From Ignatzschineria sp. (GTDB lineage: Bacteria > Pseudomonadota > Gammaproteobacteria > Cardiobacteriales > Wohlfahrtiimonadaceae), in NCBI GenBank assembly GCA_030151245.1, contig JASLEF010000028.1:1-10561 (forward strand): a stretch of 10,561 nucleotides of DNA, written 5' to 3'. Made by a program: the position numbers and the translations under genes. This document shows positions 1 through 7,212 of the stretch, piece after piece. Numbering within the stretch: position 1 is the stretch's first letter; each line of letters opens with the position of its first letter. Under the pieces are notes generated by a model, which was not told the DNA's origin, did not search any database, and saw nothing but the letters and a program-made list of their open reading frames with translations.

Positions 1-393
1 TTACTCATCAACACGGGGATAATAGGGGGGATATTACTATTAATAGCTATTTTTAGTGACTTTTTAACAGCACCACTTCTCATCGGACTTTTATTTATAA
101 CGGGTGTCTTAAATTCATTACAGTTTAGTGCAATGAATTCTTTAGCATTAGCAAAGTTAAGATCATCTTTAATTAGTGCGGGTAGTACTTTAATGTTTGT
201 TAATCAACAGTTTTCACTAAGTCTCGGCATTGCTATAACGATGATATTATTAAATTATGCTTCACAAATATTTCCTAATATAACTTTAACTGCCCAATTT
301 CAAGGGGTATTTATAGTGATTGGATTTATCACGCTCACCACAATGGTTATATTTAGTCGACTTCAAAGAAGAGATGGACATGAATTACTGTAA
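1..393 (+). CDS. MFS drug exporter, DHA2/HsrA-MdtD-like, C-terminal fragment
   Basis: The frame is open from the first base of the window to a TAA at 391-393, giving the last 130 residues of a longer protein whose start lies to the left. I see about four hydrophobic membrane segments and the stretch LQFSAMNSLAL followed by SAGSTLMFVNQQFSLSLG. This matches the conserved C-terminal region of 14-TM DHA2 exporters such as HsrA and MdtD, where a similar MNTLTL...SSGNS...QQLS pattern occurs. Such proteins are proton-driven inner-membrane exporters; the substrate cannot be told. An internal ATG at 133 is not the start, because homology runs through it. The gene points toward the iac locus and ends convergently with iacR, so it is probably a separate unit. 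Hand-counted GC in four of its lines is about 31 %, lower than in the iac enzyme genes. Confidence 0.85.
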   Translation, partial: LLINTGIIGGILLLIAIFSDFLTAPLLIGLLFITGVLNSLQFSAMNSLALAKLRSSLISAGSTLMFVNQQFSLSLGIAITMILLNYASQIFPNITLTAQFQGVFIVIGFITLTTMVIFSRLQRRDGHELL

Positions 394-447
394 GATAGTT
401 CTTCTTCACCGTACAAGTGGTAGAGAGGTGGAAAAAAGTATCAATTA

Positions 448-513
448 CTCCTATATACTGATTTTTTATTAGGAGGATAGAAGAAATTTCTCTGTATTTT
501 ATAAATACCGGGG
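448..513. terminator. Possible bidirectional terminator between convergent genes
   Basis: The 156 bp between the exporter stop and the iacR stop contain no gene. Two inverted repeats are visible: CTCCTA at 448-453 with TAGGAG at 470-475, and GTATTT at 494-499 with AAATAC at 503-508 (3-nt loop). The second can be lengthened by C-G and T-G pairs to about 500-513 after one mismatch, and is followed on the plus strand by ATTTTTA. A weak intrinsic terminator for the exporter is plausible. For the leftward iacR transcript the T-tract is poor. The stems are AT-rich, so confidence is limited. Confidence 0.35.
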
Positions 514-549
514 ATTTTTATAGGATCAATATGATCGTGATCAGCATTA

Positions 550-1014
550 TTATTCGGGAAGATTATTAAATATTTTCATTAAAATGGCATTTAGTGAATC
601 AATATCTTCCTCGGGAATACCTTCCAAACTTTTGGAGAGCATATCTCGCGTTCCTTCATAAATCGCCTTAACAGTATCAATCCCTAAAGGGCGGATTGAT
701 ACCATCTTTACACGTCTATCGTGAGTAGATGTATAGGTTTCTAAAAAACCTTCATCTTCTAATTTATAGACGAGTTTGGTGACAGTCGATATTTTCATAT
801 CTGTGTATGCGACAATTTCAGAAATACTTAAATCTTGCTTAGCAGAGAGGGTATAAAGAATGCGCCTTCTGGAGTTATCAAAATCAAGGGCATGTAAGGT
901 TGCTTCCATTGATTTGAGATAACGCGAATTTACTCGAGATAACCAGTAATAGGGAAATTTCTCAAGATTAAATTGATCATTGAAAGCGGGATAATCATTC
1001 CTATTATCAGCCAT
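550..1014 (-). CDS. iacR: MarR-family transcriptional regulator of IAA catabolism
   Basis: This 154-residue protein has the length and layout of a MarR repressor: an N-terminal dimerisation helix, a winged helix-turn-helix at about residues 62-91 (SISEIVAYTDMKISTVTKLV), and a wing with the family's D-R-R at 99-101. MarR proteins bind DNA as dimers on palindromes and usually let go when an aromatic ligand binds. IacR does this for iac genes, with IAA or an early product as the likely effector. The ATG at 1014 is preceded by a purine-rich AAGAAGAGAGAG. The gene is last in the cluster and 90 bp behind iacG. A perfect TATAAT 34 bp upstream suggests that it also has its own promoter. The assignment rests on family plus context; the effector is inferred. 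Confidence 0.85.
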   Translation of the reverse strand: MADNRNDYPAFNDQFNLEKFPYYWLSRVNSRYLKSMEATLHALDFDNSRRRILYTLSAKQDLSISEIVAYTDMKISTVTKLVYKLEDEGFLETYTSTHDRRVKMVSIRPLGIDTVKAIYEGTRDMLSKSLEGIPEEDIDSLNAILMKIFNNLPE

Positions 1015-1104
1015 TATCTCTCTCTTCTTACTAATAAGTGGGGATGAATTATACCCATGATATAGAAAAAAAGACAGGAAAAGTTCGCTGGTTAAATCAA
1101 TGTG
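1015..1104 (-). promoter_or_regulatory. iacR promoter with possible operator
   Basis: In the iacG-iacR gap the minus strand has TATAAT (plus-strand positions 1048-1053) about 34 bp before the iacR ATG. No good -35 element lies 16-18 bp further up; the spacer contains a run of seven T. The -10 box sits inside an imperfect 15-bp dyad, ATG...CAT, at 1044-1058, which could be an autoregulatory IacR site. The -10 match is seen; the operator role is inferred. Confidence 0.45.
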
Positions 1105-1593
1105 TTATCCAATAGTATGATATTTACGATTATAATAAACTAAGCCTTTATGGTGCTCCTTTTCGTCTTTTGAGTGTATGTCGAGGATTTCACAGTAAAA
1201 AATAGAGTGCGTTCCTAATGTATGGGTTTGGATAATGCGACAGTCAAAGCTGACTAATGCATCTTCTAAGATAGGAGCTCCACTTTTTAAGGTAATCCAT
1301 TGAGTGGCGGCAAAACGAGAATCTCTTTCTATTTTAGGATTCGCAAAAATAGAGGAAATCTCTTCATGGCTTTCTCGTAAGACATTTACTGCAAGTGATT
1401 CATTTTGTGAAAAATAAGGGTATAGCGCAGACTGACTATTCATACAGACAAGAAGAGTCGGAGGGCTATCTGTAACGCTACAAACAGCAGATGCCGTAAA
1501 CCCATGATGACCCTCAGCCCCAGAGGTTGTAATAATATTAACTGCCCCAGTTAAATAGGACATTGCATTTCTAAATTGGAATTTATCCATCAT
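1105..1593 (-). CDS. iacG: Flavin reductase, partner of the IacA monooxygenase
   Basis: This 162-residue protein has the size and pattern of the HpaC/HsaB flavin reductase-like family. It has an N-terminal FRNAMSYLTGAVNIITT, the flavin-site stretch GFTASAVCSV at residues 31-40 followed by DSPPTLLVCMN, and a late LGTHSIFYCEI (about 126-136) with the conserved histidine. These enzymes use NAD(P)H to reduce free FMN or FAD and pass it to a separate oxygenase. The partner here is most likely IacA, which has the fold of flavin-dependent two-component oxygenases. Two ATG codons lie in tandem (1593 and 1590). An AAGGAG seven bases ahead favours the first. The gene is 29 bp downstream of the permease and probably shares its transcript. 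Confidence 0.88.
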   Translation of the reverse strand: MMDKFQFRNAMSYLTGAVNIITTSGAEGHHGFTASAVCSVTDSPPTLLVCMNSQSALYPYFSQNESLAVNVLRESHEEISSIFANPKIERDSRFAATQWITLKSGAPILEDALVSFDCRIIQTHTLGTHSIFYCEILDIHSKDEKEHHKGLVYYNRKYHTIG

Positions 1594-1598
1594 GAGGG

Positions 1599-2960
1599 TG
1601 CTCCTTAGAGATTATTAATATTTTAAGATTTATTTTTTGAGTGACGTAGCGTTAATAGAATAAGGGGACCGAATAGACCAATAACACAAAGGACGATGAT
1701 CCCGGCATAATCATTTTGCCAATGGTTTTCTGCCCATGTTTTTAAGATGGGGGAGATAAATCCGCCTAATGTTCCAATTGTTCCTACAAGAGCTGTACCA
1801 ATAACTCTCTCTTTCCCTGAAGATAAATGAAGGGTGACTAAGTTCCATACTAAAGGTGTTGCAATCATGAAACCTGTTATAGAAACAGACATCAATAGAA
1901 TAAATAGCGGAATATTATTGATTAATAGAGCTATTAAAATGGCGAAAATAGAGATTGGTAAGATGATTAGGGCTCCTTTTTTCCATTGCAGTTTTTTATC
2001 AATCTGTTTGGTCGCAAGAGGAGAAAGTATCATTGAAAAAGTCCATGGAATCGCAATTAATAAACCTATAGTTAAGCCTATATTCGTGTCTGTTAATGCT
2101 GCAAGTTGGGTTGGTAGGTAAAAAAGCAGGGCATATAAGTTCACTTGAATAGAGAAATAAATAGCAACTAAGCGCCAAATATTGCCATCTTTTAACATTT
2201 TTATGATGGAGAAGTATTCAGATGAGGTTTTATATTGCTGATTATCTAGTTCTAAGGTTTTAGAGAGGGTGTTTTTTTCATCTAATGTTAACCATTTTGA
2301 GAGATTCGGGTCATCGACTAACCAGATAAAGGCGATTAATGCGGCTAAAATCGTGATCCCTCCCTGTATTATAAAAACTAATTGCCAGTCATATAATGAG
2401 GCCATTGAGGGAAGCTCTAAAATCCAACCGGTTAGAGGGGCTCCTAAAATTAAAGCGATAGGAGCACCAAGCTGCACCAGCGCTATCGCTTGGCTTCGGG
2501 TATTCCCAGGGAACCAGTAGGAAAGATACAAAATAATTCCCGGGTAAAAGCCTGCTTCAATAATTCCTAATAGGAATCGCAAAAGATAAAAGCTAGTGGC
2601 ATTGGTCATGTACATCATTGAGAATGTCACGACGCCCCAAAGAGCCATTAAGGTACTGAGCCATCGCCTTGCGCCGATCTTTTGTAAGGCTAAGTTACTC
2701 GGTATTTGAAATAATGAATAGCCAATAAAAAAGATCCCAACGCCAAAGGCAAAAGCAGAGGCATCAATACCTAAGTGTAGATCGAGCTGTTTTTTTACAA
2801 ATCCTACATTGGTTCTATCTAAGATAGAGAGCGCATACATTAAAATTAAAAGAGGTAAAATTTTCCAACGTGCTTTTTTTAAAGCGCTATTAAGAAATAC
2901 TTCAGATTCTCGAATTTTATCAGTTTCAATGGTTGGCATAGACTATTCCTCTAAGGAGCA
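1599..2960. repeat. 12-bp inverted repeat flanking the permease gene
   Basis: TGCTCCTTAGAG at 1599-1610 recurs as its exact reverse complement at 2949-2960, so the two copies bracket the MFS permease gene. The left copy is the iacG ribosome binding site region read on the minus strand. The right copy lies just upstream of the permease start but in opposite orientation. Similarity continues past the 12 bp if a 3-bp gap is allowed (CATGA before each copy). The repeat is seen directly; whether it records an insertion or inversion is unknown. Confidence 0.6.
1623..2939 (-). CDS. MFS permease, ACS family, probable IAA/aromatic acid importer
   Basis: This 438-residue, twelve-segment inner-membrane transporter belongs to the anion:cation symporter group of the MFS. 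Family marks are the first-helix SILDRTNVGF (residues 38-47), FFIGYSLFQIPSNL (70-83), the loop motif GARRW (89-93), and RFLLGIIEAGFYPG (121-134) with YWFP just after. ACS members include the 4-hydroxyphenylacetate permease HpaX and tartrate and phthalate carriers, which bring organic anions in with protons. Its place between iacF and iacG makes IAA or a related indole acid the likely substrate, but this is inference from context. The ATG at 2939 follows a GAGGAA site. It is set apart from iacF by 116 bp containing a large inverted repeat and is bracketed by the 12-bp inverted repeat, so it may be a later addition to the operon. Confidence 0.88.
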   Translation of the reverse strand: MPTIETDKIRESEVFLNSALKKARWKILPLLILMYALSILDRTNVGFVKKQLDLHLGIDASAFAFGVGIFFIGYSLFQIPSNLALQKIGARRWLSTLMALWGVVTFSMMYMTNATSFYLLRFLLGIIEAGFYPGIILYLSYWFPGNTRSQAIALVQLGAPIALILGAPLTGWILELPSMASLYDWQLVFIIQGGITILAALIAFIWLVDDPNLSKWLTLDEKNTLSKTLELDNQQYKTSSEYFSIIKMLKDGNIWRLVAIYFSIQVNLYALLFYLPTQLAALTDTNIGLTIGLLIAIPWTFSMILSPLATKQIDKKLQWKKGALIILPISIFAILIALLINNIPLFILLMSVSITGFMIATPLVWNLVTLHLSSGKERVIGTALVGTIGTLGGFISPILKTWAENHWQNDYAGIIVLCVIGLFGPLILLTLRHSKNKS

Positions 2961-3012
2961 TCATGTAATGTTGATACTATTAAAAAATGATAATAGATAG
3001 GCATTACATGAT
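2960..3012. repeat. Nested inverted repeat between iacF and the permease
   Basis: ATCATGTAATG at 2960-2970 and its exact reverse complement CATTACATGAT at 3002-3012 form 11-bp arms. Inside them CTATTA (2977-2982) and TAATAG (2991-2996) form a second, 6-bp pair. In RNA this could fold into a long AT-rich hairpin some 20 nt upstream of the permease start. In DNA the two copies of CATGTAATG could be paired protein sites. There is no T-run typical of an intrinsic terminator directly after it on the minus strand. Confidence 0.65.
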
Positions 3013-3055
3013 TGAGTAAGATGATAAAACGTTAAAAGAACATACCGGCGTAAGA

Positions 3056-4030
3056 TTAGATATCTAATACCAATCGATCTGTCTTAGCTCGAGAACAGCA
3101 GATGGCCATAAGGTCGTTATAACTTTTCTCTTCATCGGTCAGATAGAGATCTCTATGATCAGGAGTACCTTCAAGAACATCGCATAGACACGCACCGCAT
3201 ATTCCTTGTTCGCAGGAAACGGTGGTCTTAATGTTATGGCGAGTGAGGGCTTCAACAATCGACTCATCAGCTCCTACTTGAATAGTGACGCCACTTTTCT
3301 GAGCAACGACCTCGAAAGATTCCCCTGACTTTTCAAGATCTACTTGAAAATACTCTTTATGGATATTGCTAGACTTAAAACCTGCTTGCTCCGCCTCTGA
3401 GATTACCCAATTCATAAACGGTTCAGGACCACAGACATAAATATGTGTATGCAAATTATTCGCATGCTCTTTAAATATTGGAGGAAGACTTTCTCGATGG
3501 TTTCCACCTTGGGCTTTAAAGTGGGCAGAATAACCTTTGTTAAAAGGTTCCGATTCTAATTCCGTAATAAAAGCACTGGTTTCACGATCTCGGGAACAGT
3601 AATGGATCTCAAAAGAGCGTTGGTCATTCGCAAGGCTATATGCCATGGAGACGATAGGGGTAATACCAATACCTCCTCCTATAAGAATAGAATGCGTCGC
3701 TTCATCTACAAGTGAAAAGAGGTTCTTAGGTTGGCTAATCCAAATATTATCCCCCACTTTTAATTGATGAATGGCAAGGGAACCCCCTCGGGACTTTTGT
3801 TCTTTAAGAACCCCGATACGGTAGGAGTGATTATCGCAAGGATCATGGCAGAGAGAATATTGTCGAATAAGATTATCGTCTAAATGAATATCGATATGTG
3901 CGCCAGCTTTAATTTCTGGAAGAGGTGCCCCTGTAGTATCCGTTAAAGTAATTAATACAATATCTTTACCTTGGTGCTCAATATCAGTTACAGAAACATT
4001 TAGTAATTGTGTTTTTATATCCTCAGTCAT
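3056..4030 (-). CDS. iacF: Dioxygenase reductase, FMN/NAD domain plus plant-type 2Fe-2S ferredoxin
   Basis: This 324-residue protein resembles phthalate dioxygenase reductase and VanB. The N-terminal flavin domain has RQYSL (residues 56-60, the R-x-Y-S flavin motif). The nucleotide domain has GGGIGITP at 118-125 and a late YVCGPEPFM. The C-terminal ferredoxin has Cys273, Cys278, Cys281 and Cys311 in C-x4-C-x2-C-x29-C spacing, which binds a plant-type 2Fe-2S cluster. It would take two electrons from NADH and deliver them singly to the Rieske centre of IacC, so no separate ferredoxin gene is needed and none is seen. The ATG at 4030 is preceded by AAAGGT. It lies 68 bp downstream of iacE, the widest gap in the iacBICDEF run. 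All cofactor motifs are intact. Confidence 0.9.
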   Translation of the reverse strand: MTEDIKTQLLNVSVTDIEHQGKDIVLITLTDTTGAPLPEIKAGAHIDIHLDDNLIRQYSLCHDPCDNHSYRIGVLKEQKSRGGSLAIHQLKVGDNIWISQPKNLFSLVDEATHSILIGGGIGITPIVSMAYSLANDQRSFEIHYCSRDRETSAFITELESEPFNKGYSAHFKAQGGNHRESLPPIFKEHANNLHTHIYVCGPEPFMNWVISEAEQAGFKSSNIHKEYFQVDLEKSGESFEVVAQKSGVTIQVGADESIVEALTRHNIKTTVSCEQGICGACLCDVLEGTPDHRDLYLTDEEKSYNDLMAICCSRAKTDRLVLDI

Positions 4031-4086
4031 AAGTTACCTTTCTATTTATAATTATGGTTGATTTCATCATGGCGTAGAGAGAATGT

Positions 4087-4110
4087 TTTATGCTGGGTTT
4101 AGCGCATAAA
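4087..4110 (-). other. Hairpin across the iacE stop codon
   Basis: TTTATGC at 4087-4093 pairs with GCATAAA at 4104-4110 over a 10-nt loop. The stem spans the last codons and stop of iacE in the leftward message. No U-tract follows, so it is not a standard terminator. It could protect the upstream message or slightly uncouple iacF translation. Short stems like this can arise by chance. Confidence 0.3.
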
Positions 4111-4851
4111 TAAGCCGCCATTGATATCCCAAGTAGCACCCGTTGTGAAAGAGGCATCTTTACTTGCAAGCAATACAATTGCTTGACCAATAAAAGATGC
4201 ATTACCTAATTGCTGTACTGGTATGGTTTGGATAATTTTTTCCAGTTGCTCGGCGGGAACAGCTTTATGAACGGCAGGAGAATCGATTGGTCCTGGTGAT
4301 ATTGCATTGACAGTAACGCCAGCCCCTGCAAATTCTTTTGCAAAAATTTTGGTGAGCGTGATGATAGCGCCTTTAGAGGCTGCATAATGTGCCCCTGTAG
4401 CCGTCCCACCATTTTGTCCGGCCAAAGAAGCCATATTAATGATGCGACCATAGCCTTCTGTGGCTAAGTAACGCCCAAAGAACTGACAAGATAAAAATGT
4501 TCCCCGTTGATTTACAGCAGTAATGGCATCGAACTCATCTGGGGTTATTTCTAATACCTTGGTTGTTTTGGTCATAGCTGCATTATTGACAACCACTTGT
4601 AAGGACCCCCATTCATGAATCACTTTTTCAAGAGCTGGAGCGTAATCGGATTGTTGACTAATATCTAATTTGACTGCGAGAAGCTGGTCAGGTGTTGCCT
4701 GACCGGTTTCTATAAGAGACTTAATGGTAAAATCTGCATGTGAAATATTGATATCAGCTATGACAACTTTATAGCCATTTTTTAACAATTCACATGCGAT
4801 AATTTTACCTAAGCCATCTGCAGCGCCTGTAATGAGAGCGACTTGCTGCAT
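4099..4851 (-). CDS. iacE: Short-chain dehydrogenase/reductase of the IAA pathway
   Basis: This 250-residue protein is a classical SDR with every key element: the Rossmann TGAADGLG at residues 8-15, Asp33 at the end of the second strand (favouring NAD(H) over NADP(H)), NNAA at 89-92, and the catalytic set Asn114, Ser142, Tyr156 and Lys160 (YAASK). The SPGPIDSP segment follows in its usual place. In iac pathways IacE works together with IacA early in the route, on the oxygenated indole on the way to the dioxindole-acetate stage; the exact chemistry is from memory and not proved here. The ATG at 4851 follows AAGGAAG, which begins directly after the iacD stop codon (14-bp gap), pointing to coupled translation. 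Confidence 0.88.
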   Translation of the reverse strand: MQQVALITGAADGLGKIIACELLKNGYKVVIADINISHADFTIKSLIETGQATPDQLLAVKLDISQQSDYAPALEKVIHEWGSLQVVVNNAAMTKTTKVLEITPDEFDAITAVNQRGTFLSCQFFGRYLATEGYGRIINMASLAGQNGGTATGAHYAASKGAIITLTKIFAKEFAGAGVTVNAISPGPIDSPAVHKAVPAEQLEKIIQTIPVQQLGNASFIGQAIVLLASKDASFTTGATWDINGGLFMR

Positions 4852-4865
4852 ATTTAAACTTCCTT

Positions 4866-5345
4866 TTATAAAATATAACCAATACCCGCTAATGGATTTG
4901 TAGCATTGACGAGGTTAATGACTTTGCGATAAATTTTAAAAGAGTCTCCTTCTTTTAGGAGCTGAAACTCTACATCTGCAACGTAATTTCTTACGGTCTC
5001 TTTACGGTGCTCCCATAAGCTTTGAGCGCATCTCACCGTTACAATATTATCTTCATCGCTTAATATACGAATGCGCGATACTGTACGGGTGGTTGTTGCT
5101 CTTGGTGTACTTGAGATCGCATGCCCACTTTCTAATCTTGTAATTCTCATACGACGCATTTCATCATTATCGTGTGCATAATTAAGATTGTTAGCATAAT
5201 CAGTTTGAGTTACATCAATAGGGATAATATAAGTCCCTTCTTTTTCCCAGAGTAAAATCCACTGATCAAGTTCGTTGTGATCGAGCATATCTGCTTCTAA
5301 CCATAAAAATGCGGTGACTTTATTTAATAGTTCAATATTCATCAT
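4866..5345 (-). CDS. iacD: Aromatic-ring dioxygenase small (beta) subunit
   Basis: At 159 residues this matches ring-hydroxylating dioxygenase beta subunits, which have an NTF2/SnoaL-like fold. Diagnostic parts are the opening FLWLEADMLDHNELDQWILL, EGTYIIPID, and the central arginine-rich RATTTRTVSRIRI. The subunit has no metal site and builds the alpha3beta3 hexamer with IacC. Two ATG codons are adjacent (5345 and 5342). The GGAG that serves them lies inside the last codons of iacC, and only 3 bp separate the iacC stop from the first ATG, so the two subunits are almost certainly translated in a coupled way. Confidence 0.9.
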   Translation of the reverse strand: MMNIELLNKVTAFLWLEADMLDHNELDQWILLWEKEGTYIIPIDVTQTDYANNLNYAHDNDEMRRMRITRLESGHAISSTPRATTTRTVSRIRILSDEDNIVTVRCAQSLWEHRKETVRNYVADVEFQLLKEGDSFKIYRKVINLVNATNPLAGIGYIL

Positions 5346-5348
5346 TAT

Positions 5349-6614
5349 TTAAGCTCCTGTCTCTTGAGACATCATTTGTTTCCACTTTTGATAAGCCGCT
5401 CGCATCCCTGTTTCCGCACTGACGTCACTTTTACGACCATCTTCAGTTTCTACTTCTCCCGGTAAGCCTCTATTGAGCATAATCCAAAGGTCTGGTCCTG
5501 CAGTGGCGCCTCTTTGTACTCGCTCCCAAGCCTCAGCATCATCTGGAGAACCAAATCCAAATGGCCCTTGGAAATATTCATGGAGTCTTAAACGATATTG
5601 ATTAGCAATTTGGGGAGCGCCATCCATCGTGATGACATAGTGGTGTACTTCTGTCTCGTTGGTTGAGATTGGCTGTAACATTCTGAAAAATGCCATAGAG
5701 CAAGCAATATTAGGGAATAGATTGAGGTTGAATCCTGTCCCTCCGACCGCACGGACGATACGACGAACTTTCTCTTCTTCATGACCTTCATCTCTGAGAG
5801 CTTGGGCTAATTCGAGGAAGCGATCCGGTATCGGTCTATCTAGCTCATCATCCAGATCAACGAGCTCAGGAATCATCACCATGACACTATGACCATTCCC
5901 AAGATCCTCGACATAGCCATCTCCTTCCACGAAATCAAAAACATCTTGGGCTTGATCATCTAAGGAGCTCACAAAGGTCTTATGAACGAGCGGGAAGTGA
6001 TAAGCATCCGTGGTATTTTCTAATTGTATTTTCCAGTTTCCAGGGAATCGGAAACGATGAGAACCATCAACTTTTACAGGATAACCAGCGGCCTGCTTCA
6101 TAAATAGATCAATCCATTTTTTAGCAGCGCCTAAGAACTCATCAAGAGGTTCAACTTCTTGATTAAACGATGCAAAAATCATGCCATTATATTGATCGAC
6201 TTTTAGGCTAATAAGTGGGAATTCGACTTTATCAATAGTATCGCCATAGCTTTCTGGGTGAGGAACGGCACGTAAAGAACCATCAAGCCCATAACTCCAA
6301 CCATGATAAGGGCAGACAAAGCTATTGGCTTTACCGTGCTTATGTTCACAAACTGTCGCCGCTCTATGACGACAACGGTTAAGAAGAACATGAATCTTCC
6401 CGCGACGATCTTTTGAAACAATCACGGGCTGTTTACCGATATAGGTAGTTTTAAAGCTACCTGCATCTGGAATCTCACTCTCATGAGCAACCCAGACCCA
6501 AGAGTTGTAGAAAATCTTCTCTAACTCTTCATTGAAAATTTCCTCATCTGTATAGAGGGATGTGTGTACTCTATCGTCTAATACAAGCTCATCATATTTT
6601 CTCATTGAACTCAT
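5349..6614 (-). CDS. iacC: Rieske aromatic-ring dioxygenase large (alpha) subunit
   Basis: This 421-residue catalytic subunit has a complete Rieske site, Cys81-x-His83 and Cys101-x2-His104 (NRCRHR ... CPYHGWSYG). It also has the mononuclear iron ligands Asp203-x2-His206-x4-His211 in ENTTDAYHFPLVH. Asp358 or Asp359 in SPDDAEAW is the likely third ligand. It belongs with benzoate/anthranilate-type oxygenases. In iac pathways IacCD, reduced by IacF, attacks the dioxindole-acetate intermediate and leads to catechol. The start at 6614 is set by AAGGAGAG seven bases upstream; a second Met four codons in lacks such a site. GC hand-counted over four lines is about 46 %, the highest I sampled in the window. 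I see no missing residue. Confidence 0.93.
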   Translation of the reverse strand: MSSMRKYDELVLDDRVHTSLYTDEEIFNEELEKIFYNSWVWVAHESEIPDAGSFKTTYIGKQPVIVSKDRRGKIHVLLNRCRHRAATVCEHKHGKANSFVCPYHGWSYGLDGSLRAVPHPESYGDTIDKVEFPLISLKVDQYNGMIFASFNQEVEPLDEFLGAAKKWIDLFMKQAAGYPVKVDGSHRFRFPGNWKIQLENTTDAYHFPLVHKTFVSSLDDQAQDVFDFVEGDGYVEDLGNGHSVMVMIPELVDLDDELDRPIPDRFLELAQALRDEGHEEEKVRRIVRAVGGTGFNLNLFPNIACSMAFFRMLQPISTNETEVHHYVITMDGAPQIANQYRLRLHEYFQGPFGFGSPDDAEAWERVQRGATAGPDLWIMLNRGLPGEVETEDGRKSDVSAETGMRAAYQKWKQMMSQETGA

Positions 6615-6661
6615 AAAGCTCTCCTTGGATAAATTAACAAATTAGTATTTATTGGTTTTTA

Positions 6662-7201
6662 TTATTCGGGTACTGGAAGTTCAGCTGAACTATCCCAGTG
6701 GGATATCGGCCTACTAAAAATATTTCTAGTTTTGAAATGATCCATGAACCATTGCTGATCTTGTTTCACAAACTGAATGTCTAATTGCGCACTATTTAAG
6801 TGGGCGCGACCATCTTTAAAAGTTGAAGTTTGTAACATCAGCCAAGTCCCTGTTGCTGTCATAGCATCAGCATTTACTTGGATATTTTCAGAGGTTAAGA
6901 AATGGGCATTCATCTTAAAGTGGGCTTCACCACTTACGTAACTAGAAAACATAGCTAATATTTCCGCACGACCTTGATAGCGCCCTAAAGATTTTCGATA
7001 CTTTTCTCCAACCCCTTCCCACACCGCATTTTTAGAGAATAATTCTGTCAGCGTCGTTAAAGATGTTTCTGCATTCAAGTTGTCGCACATTGACATATAG
7101 TGTGTCAGGCATTTTCGAATTGACTCAACATCTTCTAAGAGTGTGATTCTTTGAGTGAGTGAAGAAAGCATCTCCTGTTGCTTCTCTAGATCATTATTCA
7201 T
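6662..7201 (-). CDS. iacI: SnoaL/NTF2-like accessory protein of the IAA pathway
   Basis: This 179-residue soluble protein has a SnoaL_4-type alpha+beta barrel pattern. It opens with a helical segment at residues 1-45 ending in IRKCLTHYMSMCDNLN, then ELFSKNAVWEG, GRYQGRAEILAMF, and strands with FKMNAHFLTSENIQV and the late GTWLMLQTSTF. SnoaL-like proteins are cyclases, isomerases, dehydratases or small oxygenase partners. In iac clusters this is IacI, an accessory or isomerase-like step whose chemistry is not firmly settled. The start at 7201 has its AAGG overlapping the stop codon of iacB, so iacB and iacI are likely coupled. It sits directly before the dioxygenase genes. It is unlike IacD in sequence although both share the NTF2 fold. 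Confidence 0.78.
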   Translation of the reverse strand: MNNDLEKQQEMLSSLTQRITLLEDVESIRKCLTHYMSMCDNLNAETSLTTLTELFSKNAVWEGVGEKYRKSLGRYQGRAEILAMFSSYVSGEAHFKMNAHFLTSENIQVNADAMTATGTWLMLQTSTFKDGRAHLNSAQLDIQFVKQDQQWFMDHFKTRNIFSRPISHWDSSAELPVPE

Positions 7202-7212
7202 TGCGTAGAACC

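Noticed and set aside
523..543. Overlapping GATCA/TGATC inverted repeats just beyond the iacR stop
   Set aside because: The arms are only 5 bp, no T-run follows, and GATC-rich short symmetry is common; not enough for a separate call.
1834..2520. Rightward open frames opposite the permease gene
   Set aside because: They are antisense to a full-length MFS gene with clear family motifs, have no family resemblance themselves and lack convincing start signals.
547..6670. Shared 12-mer TTATTATTCGGG at the 3' ends of iacR (547-558) and iacI (6659-6670)
   Set aside because: It is made of a stop codon plus a Pro-Glu ending and AT-rich tail in both genes; similarity does not extend, so chance is likely.
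4866..7201. iacI and iacD as duplicated genes, both NTF2-like
   Set aside because: They share only the broad fold; length and motifs differ and each fits its own family.
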